64,000 bases of DNA from Flavobacterium sp. ENC (GTDB lineage: Bacteria; Bacteroidota; Bacteroidia; Flavobacteriales; Flavobacteriaceae): the NCBI RefSeq assembly GCF_020991415.1, contig NZ_JAJMOY010000003.1, positions 558,001 through 622,000 on the forward strand. The letters run 5' to 3'. Made by a program: the position numbers and the translations under genes. The stretch's first letter is position 1, and every line of letters begins with the position of its first letter. This document shows, in pieces, positions 54,370-63,969 of this stretch. The notes beneath the pieces are model-generated. The model was not told the DNA's origin, ran no database searches, and was given only the letters and a program-made list of their open reading frames with translations.

Positions 54370-57300
54370 ATGGAAAAACTTAAACTTTTATTATTAGCCT
54401 TTTGTTTTTGCTTCTCAATTAATACCTGGGCACAAAAAACAGAAGTGTCCGGTGTAGTTTTAGATGACAAAGGCATTCCACTGCCTGCCGCAAATGTACT
54501 CGAGAAAGGTACAACGAATTCAGTAACAACAGATTTTGATGGAAAATTTAAATTTTCGGCTTCAAACAAAAATGCGACAGTAATAGTTTCTTATATGGGG
54601 TTTGAAGATTTGACTTTAAAACTAGAGGAAGCAAAAACAAATTATTCGATTAAATTGAAGCCTACTACAAACAGTTTAGAACAAGTTGTAGTAGTAGGTT
54701 ATGGAAAAGGATCCCGTAAAAACCTTACTACTTCTGTAACTTCAGTAAAAGCCGAAGATTTAAACAGAGGGGCAATTAGTGATGTAGGACAGCTTTTACA
54801 GGGTAAAGTTTCCGGTTTGAACATTTCATCAAGCGGTGACCCTACAAAAACAGCTTCTGTAGTTTTGCGTGGAGCTTCTACATTAAATAGTTCACAAGGA
54901 CCATTTTATGTAATAGATGGTATTCCGGGAGTTGATATCTCCGTAATTTCTCCAGATGATATTGCAACTATCGATGTTTTAAAAGATGCTGCGGCAACTG
55001 CTATTTACGGTAACCGTGGTGCAAATGGGGTTATCATGGTAACTACAAAAAAAGGAAGTAAGGGTAAAACGCAGATTGCATACAATGGTTATGTTGGTTG
55101 GGAAGAAGTTTCAAATAATCTTGACATGATGAATGCAGATCAGCTGAGAGCTTTTACAACTAAAAACAATTTGAATTTTACTCCGGAAAATGATAAAGGT
55201 GCTAAGACAAACTGGCAAAAAGAAATTTTAAGATCAGGACGTGCAGCATCAAGCAGCCATAACCTATCGATGAGCGGTGGCGGAGATCATGGAAACTATA
55301 CAGCAAGTATTACTTCTCTTAATAAAGAAGGAGTAATGTTAAAAAGTGACTTTTCTCGTATTATTGCCCGTTTATCTGTTGAACAATTTGCTTTTGACGA
55401 TAAGGTTAAATTTGGTTTAAACGTTACTAATTCCAGCACAAAATATCAAAATGTACCACAGAGAAATACTGCTCTTTTGCAGGCAGCAAGTTATCTCCCT
55501 GTTTCTCCGGTAAGAAATGCTGATGGAAGTTTTTTTGAAAATTTTACCAGTCCGGGATATTTTAACCCGGTAGCTTTAATTGAACATGGTACTGATGAAA
55601 CTAAAACGGATAACCTTGTAGGTAACCTTACTGCAGAAGTAAAACTTCCGTTTGGATTTACTTATAATTTAAATGTTGCACACCAAAGATTAACGGCGTC
55701 TCATGGAGAATTTTATGACAGTTATTATTCACAATACAACAGTGCCAACTTTTACAACAACCCAGATCCACCTTTGACAAAAACACTGGTTAATTTTGGT
55801 GTAAATGGTTCTGCATTGAGAAATTCTTATGAAACCAGAAACAATATCATTGAAAGCTTCCTTAATTGGGATAAAACATTAGGAGAGCATAAAATAAAAG
55901 CGGTGATTGGTTACTCCTGGCAGGAAAATACATTAGGGGACGGATTTCAGGCAACAACAACTAATTTCCCTGTAAACAATGTGGGCTATAACAACCTTGC
56001 ATTAAGTAATTATACTTCAGTAAATGGTTATGTAGTAAATTTTGGAGACAGTAAAGCATATCAAAAAACGCGTCTGATAGGTGAATTTGTTCGTTTGAAC
56101 TACAATTACAAAGACAAATACCTTTTGCAGGGAACCATCAGAAGAGATGGAGGTTCAATGTTTGGCGTAAACAACCGCTGGGGATACTTTCCTTCTGTAG
56201 GCGGGGCATGGAGAGTAGACAAAGAGAGTTTTATGAAGAATCAGGAGATTTTCAGTGATCTAAAATTCCGTGGTAGTTATGGAGTAACAGGAAACTCATC
56301 AGGATTTAATGCTTATACGGCTCAGTTTATTTCAGGAAGTTTAGGTACTTTTTATTATAACGGACAGCAAATAGGTGCATATGGTCCTAATCAGGCGGCT
56401 AATCCTGATTTGAAATGGGAAAAAACAACTACAGCAAATATTGGAGTTGATTTCTCAATCTTAAAAGGAAAAATAACAGGTTCTGTAGATGTATACGATA
56501 AGAAAACAACAGATATGATTTTTAATTACTCTGTTAATCCGGTACTTGTGCCTGTAGGGACAATTGTGGCCAACGGTGGCGCAATGTCGAATAAAGGTAT
56601 CGAACTTAGCTTAGGTGCAGCTATTATTAAATCAGCAGATTTTAGCTGGTCGACAAATCTGAATCTGGCAAGCAATACAAATAAGATTGTTAAATTAACC
56701 AATCCTTTTTTCATAGGCGGCGATTCAATCCGACGTGTACAGCCTGACGGAGGCGGACAAACAGGAAGTACTCTGCAGATTTTTAAAGAAGGAAGACCTC
56801 TTGGACAATTTTTTACTCTTAAATATGCAGGAAAAAATGCAGATGGAGTTTCACAATATTACGACAAAAACGGAAATCTGACGACTACACCTTTAAACGG
56901 AGTAGATTATCATTATGTAGGAAGCGCGCAGCCAAAACTATTATTAGGCTGGGGAAATAACTTTCAATACAAAAAATTTGATTTAAGCATTTTCTTCAGA
57001 GGAGTGTTTGGTAATAAAATTTTTAATGCTACCCGTGCTGATTTGTTTAGGCCGAGTACCGCAATGACTACAAATATTTTAGCTGATGCAGGAAACGAAT
57101 CGCCAAACGACCTTAACTCTTACAAGTATTCTTCCCGTTTTATAGAGGATGGAAGTTACCTAAGATTAGACAATATGACTTTGGGGTATAATTTTGGAAA
57201 AGTAGGCAGATACATAAGCAGTGTACGTATTTATCAGACGATAAATAATCTATTTGTAATTACTAAATATTCAGGAATTGATCCGGAAGTTGAACAGGGA

Positions 57301-57381
57301 GGAACTGCTCCTGGTGTAGATTCAAATAACTTCTATCCAAAAACCAGAACGTATATGTTTGGTTTAAACGTGACATTCTAA
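54370..57381 (+). CDS. susC-like: SusC-type TonB-dependent transporter (GH89/GH92 locus)
   Basis: The 1,003-residue outer-membrane transporter has a signal peptide ending in NTWAQK, a carboxypeptidase-D-like domain (about 24-98; GVVLDDKGIPLPAANV), the TonB-box-like EQVVVVGYGKG, a plug with VLRGASTLNSSQGPFYVIDG and AIYGNRGANGVI, and a barrel ending in MFGLNVTF. It is clearly distinct from the other two SusC proteins of the window. It should import oligosaccharides delivered by the SusD partner that follows after 19 bases. The flanking GH89 and GH92 enzymes suggest mannose- and N-acetylglucosamine-containing glycans as cargo. Confidence 0.95.
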   Translation: MEKLKLLLLAFCFCFSINTWAQKTEVSGVVLDDKGIPLPAANVLEKGTTNSVTTDFDGKFKFSASNKNATVIVSYMGFEDLTLKLEEAKTNYSIKLKPTTNSLEQVVVVGYGKGSRKNLTTSVTSVKAEDLNRGAISDVGQLLQGKVSGLNISSSGDPTKTASVVLRGASTLNSSQGPFYVIDGIPGVDISVISPDDIATIDVLKDAAATAIYGNRGANGVIMVTTKKGSKGKTQIAYNGYVGWEEVSNNLDMMNADQLRAFTTKNNLNFTPENDKGAKTNWQKEILRSGRAASSSHNLSMSGGGDHGNYTASITSLNKEGVMLKSDFSRIIARLSVEQFAFDDKVKFGLNVTNSSTKYQNVPQRNTALLQAASYLPVSPVRNADGSFFENFTSPGYFNPVALIEHGTDETKTDNLVGNLTAEVKLPFGFTYNLNVAHQRLTASHGEFYDSYYSQYNSANFYNNPDPPLTKTLVNFGVNGSALRNSYETRNNIIESFLNWDKTLGEHKIKAVIGYSWQENTLGDGFQATTTNFPVNNVGYNNLALSNYTSVNGYVVNFGDSKAYQKTRLIGEFVRLNYNYKDKYLLQGTIRRDGGSMFGVNNRWGYFPSVGGAWRVDKESFMKNQEIFSDLKFRGSYGVTGNSSGFNAYTAQFISGSLGTFYYNGQQIGAYGPNQAANPDLKWEKTTTANIGVDFSILKGKITGSVDVYDKKTTDMIFNYSVNPVLVPVGTIVANGGAMSNKGIELSLGAAIIKSADFSWSTNLNLASNTNKIVKLTNPFFIGGDSIRRVQPDGGGQTGSTLQIFKEGRPLGQFFTLKYAGKNADGVSQYYDKNGNLTTTPLNGVDYHYVGSAQPKLLLGWGNNFQYKKFDLSIFFRGVFGNKIFNATRADLFRPSTAMTTNILADAGNESPNDLNSYKYSSRFIEDGSYLRLDNMTLGYNFGKVGRYISSVRIYQTINNLFVITKYSGIDPEVEQGGTAPGVDSNNFYPKTRTYMFGLNVTF

Positions 57382-57400
57382 AAATTAAACTCTAAAAATT

Positions 57401-59014
57401 ATGAAAAAGATATTAAAATATATAGCACTTCCAATGCTTATGGCCGGTATACTATGGTCTTGTGAAGATCTTGATGTGCCCATTACAACACAGCTGACAC
57501 CTGAGGTATTTCCTCAAAACGATGCACAATACATTCAGGTAACAGGACCTGTCTATGCAGCCTTTCGTGGCGAGTATTCATTCGCATGGTGGTGGTCGCA
57601 GTCTTTATCTACAGATGAGGCGATCTTACCTTCAAGAGGAGGAAACTGGTTTGACAACAGAAATTATATTGCAATGCATTTTCACGACTGGAATGCAGAT
57701 AATGGTATCATAGGAAGTCTTTGGGACTGGTCTTCTAAAGTAATAGGATCCAGTAATCAGGCCATTTCAATTTTGAGCCAGACTATGCCGGAAGGTTCCA
57801 AGAAATCAACTTTAATCTCCGAGTTAAAAACCATGCGTGCTATTTCCTATTTTATGTTAATGGATAGTTACGGAAATGTGCCACTCGATACAGTTTACGG
57901 AGATTTTGGTTCTCGCGCCAAAACGCCAAGAAAAGAGGTCTTTGTTTTTATTGAAAAAGAATTAAAGAAAGCACTTCCTAATTTAAATCCTGCATCAGGA
58001 ATTACAACTTATGGCAGACCAAACAAACAGACTGCTAATGCTTTGCTGGCAAAATTATATTTGAATGCGGAGGTCTATACGGGAACACAGCGTTATAATG
58101 AATGTATCGCAGCTTGTGATGAGGTAATTAATTCTAACCTATATGCTGTTGAACCAAGAGCGACTTATCTTCAAATGTTTTATCCTAATAACGGACCACA
58201 AATGAAGGAATTCATTTTTGCAGTTCCTTATGATCCGGCTGCAGTTACAGTTGGCTACAACGGACAAATGTATCATGCACGTTATGATGTGCCACGTTCT
58301 GAAAGAACTAAGTTTGGTCTTCCTTATACGCCAAGTGCACCAAGAAGTACCCTTCCGGAGTTCTATGCTAATTTCAATGATGTAAATGATATTCGTAACA
58401 AACAATGGCTTACAGGCCTGCAGTACATGAATGATGGCGTTACCCCGGTAATGGTTACGACAACAAAAAAAGGATATGACCAATTTTATACAGGATCCGA
58501 CGGAGGTGCGGCCTATACTTATCAGGTAAATTTAACACCGGATATTATCCTTCGTCAAAGTGTAACCTTATTCGATCTTGGAAATGATGAAATTGCCTGG
58601 AACATTGGGTATCGAAATATTAAATTCTATCCGGATGCGACTTCAACAAACCGTAACCAGAATAACGACGTTCCTTTCCTGCGTTATTCAGATATTCTTT
58701 TAATGAAAGCAGAATCAATTCTTCGTGGAGGAACAGTAACTTTAGGGCAAAGTGCAGATGCATTAGTAAATATGGTTCGTTCTAATCGTACAACATCCTC
58801 AGCTTTGAGCGGCGTAACTTTAGAAGAACTTTACAAAGAAAGAAGCCGTGAATTTACCTGGGAAGCCTGGCATAGAAATGATATGATACGTTTTGGGAAA
58901 TATGAAGGGCAATGGGGGTACAAAACCAATACAGATGTTTATCGTCGTGTTTTCCCGATTCCAACCAATGCTATGATTTTAAATCCAGCCCTCACTCAGA
59001 ACGATGGATATTAA
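57401..59014 (+). CDS. susD-like: SusD/RagB-type glycan-binding lipoprotein (GH89/GH92 locus)
   Basis: The 537-residue lipoprotein has a signal ending in ILWSC (Cys21), followed by E-D-L-D-V-P. Family features are LKTMRAISYFMLMDSYGNVP, TANALLAKLYLNAEVY, FLRYSDILLMKAESIL, MVRSNR and the closing REFTWEAWHRNDMIRFGKYE. The last segment replaces the usual E-R-x-x-E-L-x-x-E-G-x-R pattern with S-R-E-F-T-W-E-A-W-H-R, a variant seen in some SusD groups. It is the lid partner of the preceding SusC. Two inverted repeats follow its stop codon, the second of which may end the transcript. Confidence 0.93.
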   Translation: MKKILKYIALPMLMAGILWSCEDLDVPITTQLTPEVFPQNDAQYIQVTGPVYAAFRGEYSFAWWWSQSLSTDEAILPSRGGNWFDNRNYIAMHFHDWNADNGIIGSLWDWSSKVIGSSNQAISILSQTMPEGSKKSTLISELKTMRAISYFMLMDSYGNVPLDTVYGDFGSRAKTPRKEVFVFIEKELKKALPNLNPASGITTYGRPNKQTANALLAKLYLNAEVYTGTQRYNECIAACDEVINSNLYAVEPRATYLQMFYPNNGPQMKEFIFAVPYDPAAVTVGYNGQMYHARYDVPRSERTKFGLPYTPSAPRSTLPEFYANFNDVNDIRNKQWLTGLQYMNDGVTPVMVTTTKKGYDQFYTGSDGGAAYTYQVNLTPDIILRQSVTLFDLGNDEIAWNIGYRNIKFYPDATSTNRNQNNDVPFLRYSDILLMKAESILRGGTVTLGQSADALVNMVRSNRTTSSALSGVTLEELYKERSREFTWEAWHRNDMIRFGKYEGQWGYKTNTDVYRRVFPIPTNAMILNPALTQNDGY

Positions 59015-59030
59015 AAATAACTTTAATTAT

Positions 59031-59187
59031 AAAAAGGAGAGAAATATCAAAAAGACCTCCTTTTTTAATAAAAACAGCTGATTTGTTCAGTTGTTCAGAA
59101 TCATTTTAGTTTCATTTTTTGAATGAAGACAAAGCTTAATTGAATGCCGTTCAAAAATCAGTGAAAGATTAAGCTTTGTAACATTCT
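59031..59187 (+). terminator. Inverted repeats after the third SusD gene
   Basis: A weak stem pairs AAAAAGGAG (59031) with CTCCTTTTTT (59057-59066) over a 17-base loop and ends in a T-run. Further on, ACAAAGCTTAAT (59130-59141) and ATTAAGCTTTGT (59169-59180) are perfect 12-base inverse copies 27 bases apart, extended by GAATG and CATTC. Either may terminate the SusC-SusD transcript. The rest of 59015-59321 shows nothing else. Confidence 0.5.
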
Positions 59188-59321
59188 TTTCCATTTCTGT
59201 TTTCAGAATACACTATAATCCAATAATTCTCAGGTAAGTCTTTTGCCTTATATTTCGTTTCCGTAATAATCAGTATAAGAAATCCTGTGTAAATAATATT
59301 GCCCCAACAATCAGCAGAATA

Positions 59322-61634
59322 ATGGACTTAAATAAAATCTATAAAACAGGACGCATTGCAATAGGTTTAACGCTTGTTTTTTTAGTGTCATGCAATGCTC
59401 AGACGGCTATTTCTTTAAAAAAGAAACAGTTATCTGATATGGTTTATCCGTTGTTGGACACCGAAAATTCAAGATGGTTTTACTTTTCATCAGCAAGCCG
59501 TCCGTTTGGGATGGTAAACTTAAGTCCCGATACAGAAATTAGCAGCGATTGGGGAGGCGGCTATAAATATACTACAGATACAATTAAAGGTTTTAGCCAT
59601 GTTCATGAATGGCAGATGTCCGGTGTATCCGTAATGCCCGTAACAATAGCAGCTAAAGAGAAGCAAACTATTTTTAAAGATTTTTATTCCAAATTCAGTC
59701 ATAAAAACGAAACAATTACACCGGGATATCATTCCGTAAAATTGGATAGATATCAAATAACGGCAGAATTAACCAGCACGCTTAGAGTTGGTTTTCACAA
59801 ATATACTTTTCCTGTACAGGCACAAAAAGCAATTCTTTTTAATCTCAATACTATTTTGGGGCCTTGTGAAAATAAGAATGGGAAATTAGAAAAAAACAAT
59901 GATTACGAACTGTCGGGATCATTAGTTTTGGGGACCAATTTCAGACGCCCAAAACCACTAACCGTATTTTTTAAAATTAAAACAAATAAACCGGTTACTT
60001 CTGTCGAAAGAGATCATGTAAGCGGTAATTATTTAGTCAATCTTGCTAAAACGACTGAAGAGTTACTGATGAAAGTCGGCATTTCGTATACTTCAATTGA
60101 AAGTGCCAATAACAATATTGAAACCGAATTAGCCCATTGGGACTTTAATAAAACAGTTGCGGATTCCAGAAAAGAATGGAGCAGTTTATTAGGAAGAATA
60201 AAAATAGAAGGCGGAACAGAAACCGATCAAAGAAGATTTTATACAGATCTCTGGCATGCGCTGCAAGGGAGAAAAATGATCAGCGATGCAAATGGAACCT
60301 ATCCGGATAATACAGGAGACAAATTCAGGGTAGGACATTTACCTTTAGATGCTGACGGGAAACCCAAATTCAATCATTATAATTCAGATGCTTTTTGGGG
60401 AGCACAATGGACGATAAATAATCTTTGGGGACTGGTATATCCTGAAATTATGGAAGAATTTGTATATTCCCTAATGCAATATTATAAAGATGGCGGTATA
60501 ATTCCGCGAGGGCCTGCGGGAGGAAATGATACCTACGTAATGACAGGAGCTTCGGCAACGCCTTTTATCGTAAGCGCCATTCAGAAAGGAATTGTAAAAA
60601 AAGATTTAGAAGAGATTTATATTGCGCTCAAAAAAAACCATATGCCTGGCGGTATTATGGAAAAGGCAGGATACGAACACAATACCAATATTGGCGGCGG
60701 ATTAAAATATTATTTAGAAAAAGGATATGTCCCTTATCCGCTTCCGGAAGGTCATTTCGGAAGCCATGAAGACGGTGCAAGCCAGACTTTGGAATATGCC
60801 TATCAGGATTGGACTTTGGCGCAACTGGCTAAAAAACTAAATCATGAAGAAGATTACAATTATTTCATGAAAAGATCAAAGAATTACCAAAATGTATTTG
60901 ACAGTAGCACAGGATGGATGCGCCCAAAAAACGTGGAAGGAAAATGGCGCGAAAATTACGATCCCTATCAGTATGAAAATGGATTTATAGAATCGAATGG
61001 AGCACAATCAACCTGGTTTGTGCCACATGATATCGAAGGTCTGGCAGTTTTAATGGGCGGAAAAGAAAAGGCTGTTGCAAAATTAAATGCACAATTTGAA
61101 ACGGCTAAAAACCAAAAATATACTTCTGGTACATCACACGATGCCGAATTACATCCGGAATTTAGCAGAATCGCCGTCAATTTCGGGAATCAGCCTTCTA
61201 TACAGACATCCAATATTTTTACCCTGTTAGGAAGACCAGATTTAACCCAATACTGGACCAGAAACGTAGTAAAAGAAACTTTCAGCGGATTATCTCCGGC
61301 AACGGGCTATAACGGTGACGAAGATCAGGGATTAATGGGAAGTCTCAATGTATTGCTTAAACTTGGATTATTTCAAATAAATGGCGGCACAGACAAAGAT
61401 GCCGTGTATCAGATAGGAAGCCCGCTATTCAATAAAATTTCGATTGACCTAAATCCTAAATATTATTCAGGCAAAACATTTGTAATTAAGGCCCCAGGTA
61501 ACAGCAGTGAAAATGTTTACATAAAAGACCTGAAATTCAACCATAAAACAGTACAAAATTTTAGTCTTTCGCATCAGGATATTACTAACGGAGGGGAACT
61601 AATTTTAGAAATGTCGAATACACCAAACCCCTAA
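59322..61634 (+). CDS. GH92 alpha-mannosidase-type lipoprotein with variant signature
   Basis: The 770-residue lipoprotein has a signal ending in FLVSC (Cys24). The N-terminal beta domain (about 35-270) opens with the GH92 pattern Y-P-L-L-D-T-E-N-S-R-W-F. The catalytic alpha/alpha barrel shows YNSDAFWGAQWT near 352, G-G-N-D-T-Y-V, the acid-region motif IESNGAQSTWFVPHD, and G-D-E-D-Q-G at 665-670. Canonical members carry G-N-[DE]-D-x-G-x-M-S-[AS]-W here, while this one has GDEDQGLMGSL. GH92 enzymes are calcium-dependent exo-alpha-mannosidases. The changed motif suggests altered linkage specificity or a distinct subfamily. It lies 57 bases upstream of a second, canonical GH92 gene. Confidence 0.9.
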   Translation: MDLNKIYKTGRIAIGLTLVFLVSCNAQTAISLKKKQLSDMVYPLLDTENSRWFYFSSASRPFGMVNLSPDTEISSDWGGGYKYTTDTIKGFSHVHEWQMSGVSVMPVTIAAKEKQTIFKDFYSKFSHKNETITPGYHSVKLDRYQITAELTSTLRVGFHKYTFPVQAQKAILFNLNTILGPCENKNGKLEKNNDYELSGSLVLGTNFRRPKPLTVFFKIKTNKPVTSVERDHVSGNYLVNLAKTTEELLMKVGISYTSIESANNNIETELAHWDFNKTVADSRKEWSSLLGRIKIEGGTETDQRRFYTDLWHALQGRKMISDANGTYPDNTGDKFRVGHLPLDADGKPKFNHYNSDAFWGAQWTINNLWGLVYPEIMEEFVYSLMQYYKDGGIIPRGPAGGNDTYVMTGASATPFIVSAIQKGIVKKDLEEIYIALKKNHMPGGIMEKAGYEHNTNIGGGLKYYLEKGYVPYPLPEGHFGSHEDGASQTLEYAYQDWTLAQLAKKLNHEEDYNYFMKRSKNYQNVFDSSTGWMRPKNVEGKWRENYDPYQYENGFIESNGAQSTWFVPHDIEGLAVLMGGKEKAVAKLNAQFETAKNQKYTSGTSHDAELHPEFSRIAVNFGNQPSIQTSNIFTLLGRPDLTQYWTRNVVKETFSGLSPATGYNGDEDQGLMGSLNVLLKLGLFQINGGTDKDAVYQIGSPLFNKISIDLNPKYYSGKTFVIKAPGNSSENVYIKDLKFNHKTVQNFSLSHQDITNGGELILEMSNTPNP

Positions 61635-61691
61635 GGTTCTGGTAGGGAAACATTTAAAAGAAAAAAATAAAGACTAAAGAAATAATACACA

Positions 61692-63968
61692 ATGAAAATA
61701 TCGACCAGGGTTATCTTCTTTTTAGGAATATCATTTCTTATTGCAGGTACAACCAATGCCCAGCAATCCGTACATCAATATGTAGACCCGATGATTGGAT
61801 CAGAAGGAGTAGGAAGGGTTTTTATTGGTCCGTCGTGTCCGTACGGAATGGTAAAACCAAGTCCGGACTGTACCCCGAGTCCGAACAGCGGCTGGCTTCC
61901 TATGCCAAAAGAAGTAACAGGCTTCAGTCAGGTGCATGTAAGCGGAACAGGCGGAGGTCCTAAATACGGAAACATTCAGATTATGCCATTTTCAGGTGCT
62001 TTGGATAAAATGGATCAAACTGCATTTAGAACAGAAGAAAATGTAAAACTGGGATATTATGAAACTGTTTTCAGGGAGAATACGATTAAAACCGAAATAA
62101 CTACAGGTGAAAAAGTATCTTTTTACCGTATAACTTATCCCAAAAACACCTCCAAAGAATTAAAAATTGATCCGGGATTTTTTCTGGGAGAAGAAAAGAT
62201 TCCGGATGCCAGAGAAGCACAGCAGTTTGTAGGTTCGCAGATCGAAATTGTTTCAGATACAGAAGTTCGGGGCTACAGCCGAATTCGGGGCGGGTGGAAC
62301 AACGGACGTGCTTACACCGTTTATTTCTGGGTCGTTTTTGATCAGCCGATTGCAAAATATGTAACCTTTAAAGACGGTACATTCTATAACAACCAAAAAG
62401 CACAGTTTGATTCCGGAAAGAAAACGGCAGCTTTGCTTTCATTCGGAAATACAGGAAAAGAAGCGCTGAATGTGAAAATCGGAATTTCTTTTTTAAGCGA
62501 ATTAAAAGCGAAAAATAATATCGAAGTTGAAATTCCGCATTGGGATTTTAATGCCGTTTTATCCACTTTGGAAAAGAAATGGGACGCTTTATTAAGCCGA
62601 ATCCAGCTTTCTTCAGATACATCCGAAGACTATAAAAAAATGTTTTACACCGGTTTGTACCATACCATGATTATGCCTGTTGACCGCACGGGAGAAAATC
62701 CGTTATGGACAAATGACGAACCGTATTATGATGATTTTTATACCATTTGGGATACATTTAGAACGTCAAGTCCTTTAATTACCCTCATTGACAGTAAACG
62801 TAAAGTTGAAATTATCAATGCGATGCTCAATATTTACAAGCGTGAAGGTTTTTTACCCGAAGGAAGAAGCGGCAACGACAACGGAAGAACTCAGGGCGGT
62901 TCTAACGCTGAGGTTGTTTTGGCCGATGCTTTTGTAAAAGGTTTAAAAGGAATAGATTATGAGCTGGCGCTGCAGGCAATGCTGAAAGATGCGACCGTTC
63001 CACCGGGCGGAAATGAAGAAAAAGAAGGAAGAGGCGGATTACTGGATTATTTAAAATTAGGATACGTTCCGTACGGCACCGACCGCGCAGGAAACCGAAC
63101 CATTGATTATGCGTACAACGATTATAATATTGCCATCGTAGCTAAAGGATTAGGCAAAACGGATTTGTATAATCAGTACATCAGACAGGCAGACAGCTGG
63201 CAGAATTTATGGTGTTCAGATTACGAAAATAATGGTTCTACAGGATTTATCATGCCGAAAGACAAAGACGGAAAATGGCTGGATGATGTTGTTTTTGGAG
63301 AATCAAAAATCCAGAAGCCTACTTTTAAATACACTCCTGTAATTACTGAATCGCCCTGGTATGTCTGCCATTGGTGCGTGTTTTTTTACGAAGGAAATTC
63401 ATGGGAATATTCATTTAGCATTCCACACGACGTTCCGGAACTCATTATCAAATCGGGAGGAGAAAAAGCTTTTGAGCAAAGACTCGATACCTTCTTTAAT
63501 TCAGATTTGTATAATGTTGCCAATGAACCTTCGTTTTTAACGCCTTGTCTGTATCACTGGATTGGAAAACCCTATTTGAGCAGCAACAGAATCAGAACAA
63601 TTATCAAAAATAATTTTAATACGTCAAGAGAAGGACTTCCCGGCAATGACGATTCGGGCGCAATGTCTTCGTGGCTGGCTTTTCATATGATGGGACTGTA
63701 TCCGAATGCCGGACAGCCCTACTATCTGATTAATACGCCTTTGCTAAAGGAAACAACAATACAATTGGAAAACGGTAAAAAGTTTACCATTTCCACTAAA
63801 AAATGGAGTGATAAAAATACATACATAAAAACAGCTTTTTTAAATGGAAAATTGTATAACAAAGCATGGATTTTACATGATGATATTATTAATGGAGGAG
63901 AATTGATTTTAGAAATGGATTCGAAACCTTCTGCCTGGGGAACCCTAATTTTACCACCCAAAAAATAA
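61692..63968 (+). CDS. GH92 alpha-mannosidase, canonical signature
   Basis: The 758-residue enzyme has a cleavable signal peptide (MKISTRVIFFLGISFLIAG, ending T-N-A-Q) without lipobox. It shows the full set of GH92 motifs: Y-V-D-P-M-I-G-S-E-G near residue 29, PSPDCTPSPNSGW near 55, GFSQVHVSGTGGG near 74, the acid motif EGNSWEYSFSIPHD near 570 and GNDDSGAMSSW at 651-661. It should remove alpha-linked mannose in the periplasm with bound calcium, from N-glycans or mannans. Its separation from the variant GH92 by only 57 bases and their limited similarity imply two complementary linkage specificities. The next gene starts 1 base after its stop. Confidence 0.94.
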   Translation: MKISTRVIFFLGISFLIAGTTNAQQSVHQYVDPMIGSEGVGRVFIGPSCPYGMVKPSPDCTPSPNSGWLPMPKEVTGFSQVHVSGTGGGPKYGNIQIMPFSGALDKMDQTAFRTEENVKLGYYETVFRENTIKTEITTGEKVSFYRITYPKNTSKELKIDPGFFLGEEKIPDAREAQQFVGSQIEIVSDTEVRGYSRIRGGWNNGRAYTVYFWVVFDQPIAKYVTFKDGTFYNNQKAQFDSGKKTAALLSFGNTGKEALNVKIGISFLSELKAKNNIEVEIPHWDFNAVLSTLEKKWDALLSRIQLSSDTSEDYKKMFYTGLYHTMIMPVDRTGENPLWTNDEPYYDDFYTIWDTFRTSSPLITLIDSKRKVEIINAMLNIYKREGFLPEGRSGNDNGRTQGGSNAEVVLADAFVKGLKGIDYELALQAMLKDATVPPGGNEEKEGRGGLLDYLKLGYVPYGTDRAGNRTIDYAYNDYNIAIVAKGLGKTDLYNQYIRQADSWQNLWCSDYENNGSTGFIMPKDKDGKWLDDVVFGESKIQKPTFKYTPVITESPWYVCHWCVFFYEGNSWEYSFSIPHDVPELIIKSGGEKAFEQRLDTFFNSDLYNVANEPSFLTPCLYHWIGKPYLSSNRIRTIIKNNFNTSREGLPGNDDSGAMSSWLAFHMMGLYPNAGQPYYLINTPLLKETTIQLENGKKFTISTKKWSDKNTYIKTAFLNGKLYNKAWILHDDIINGGELILEMDSKPSAWGTLILPPKK

Positions 63969-63969
63969 A

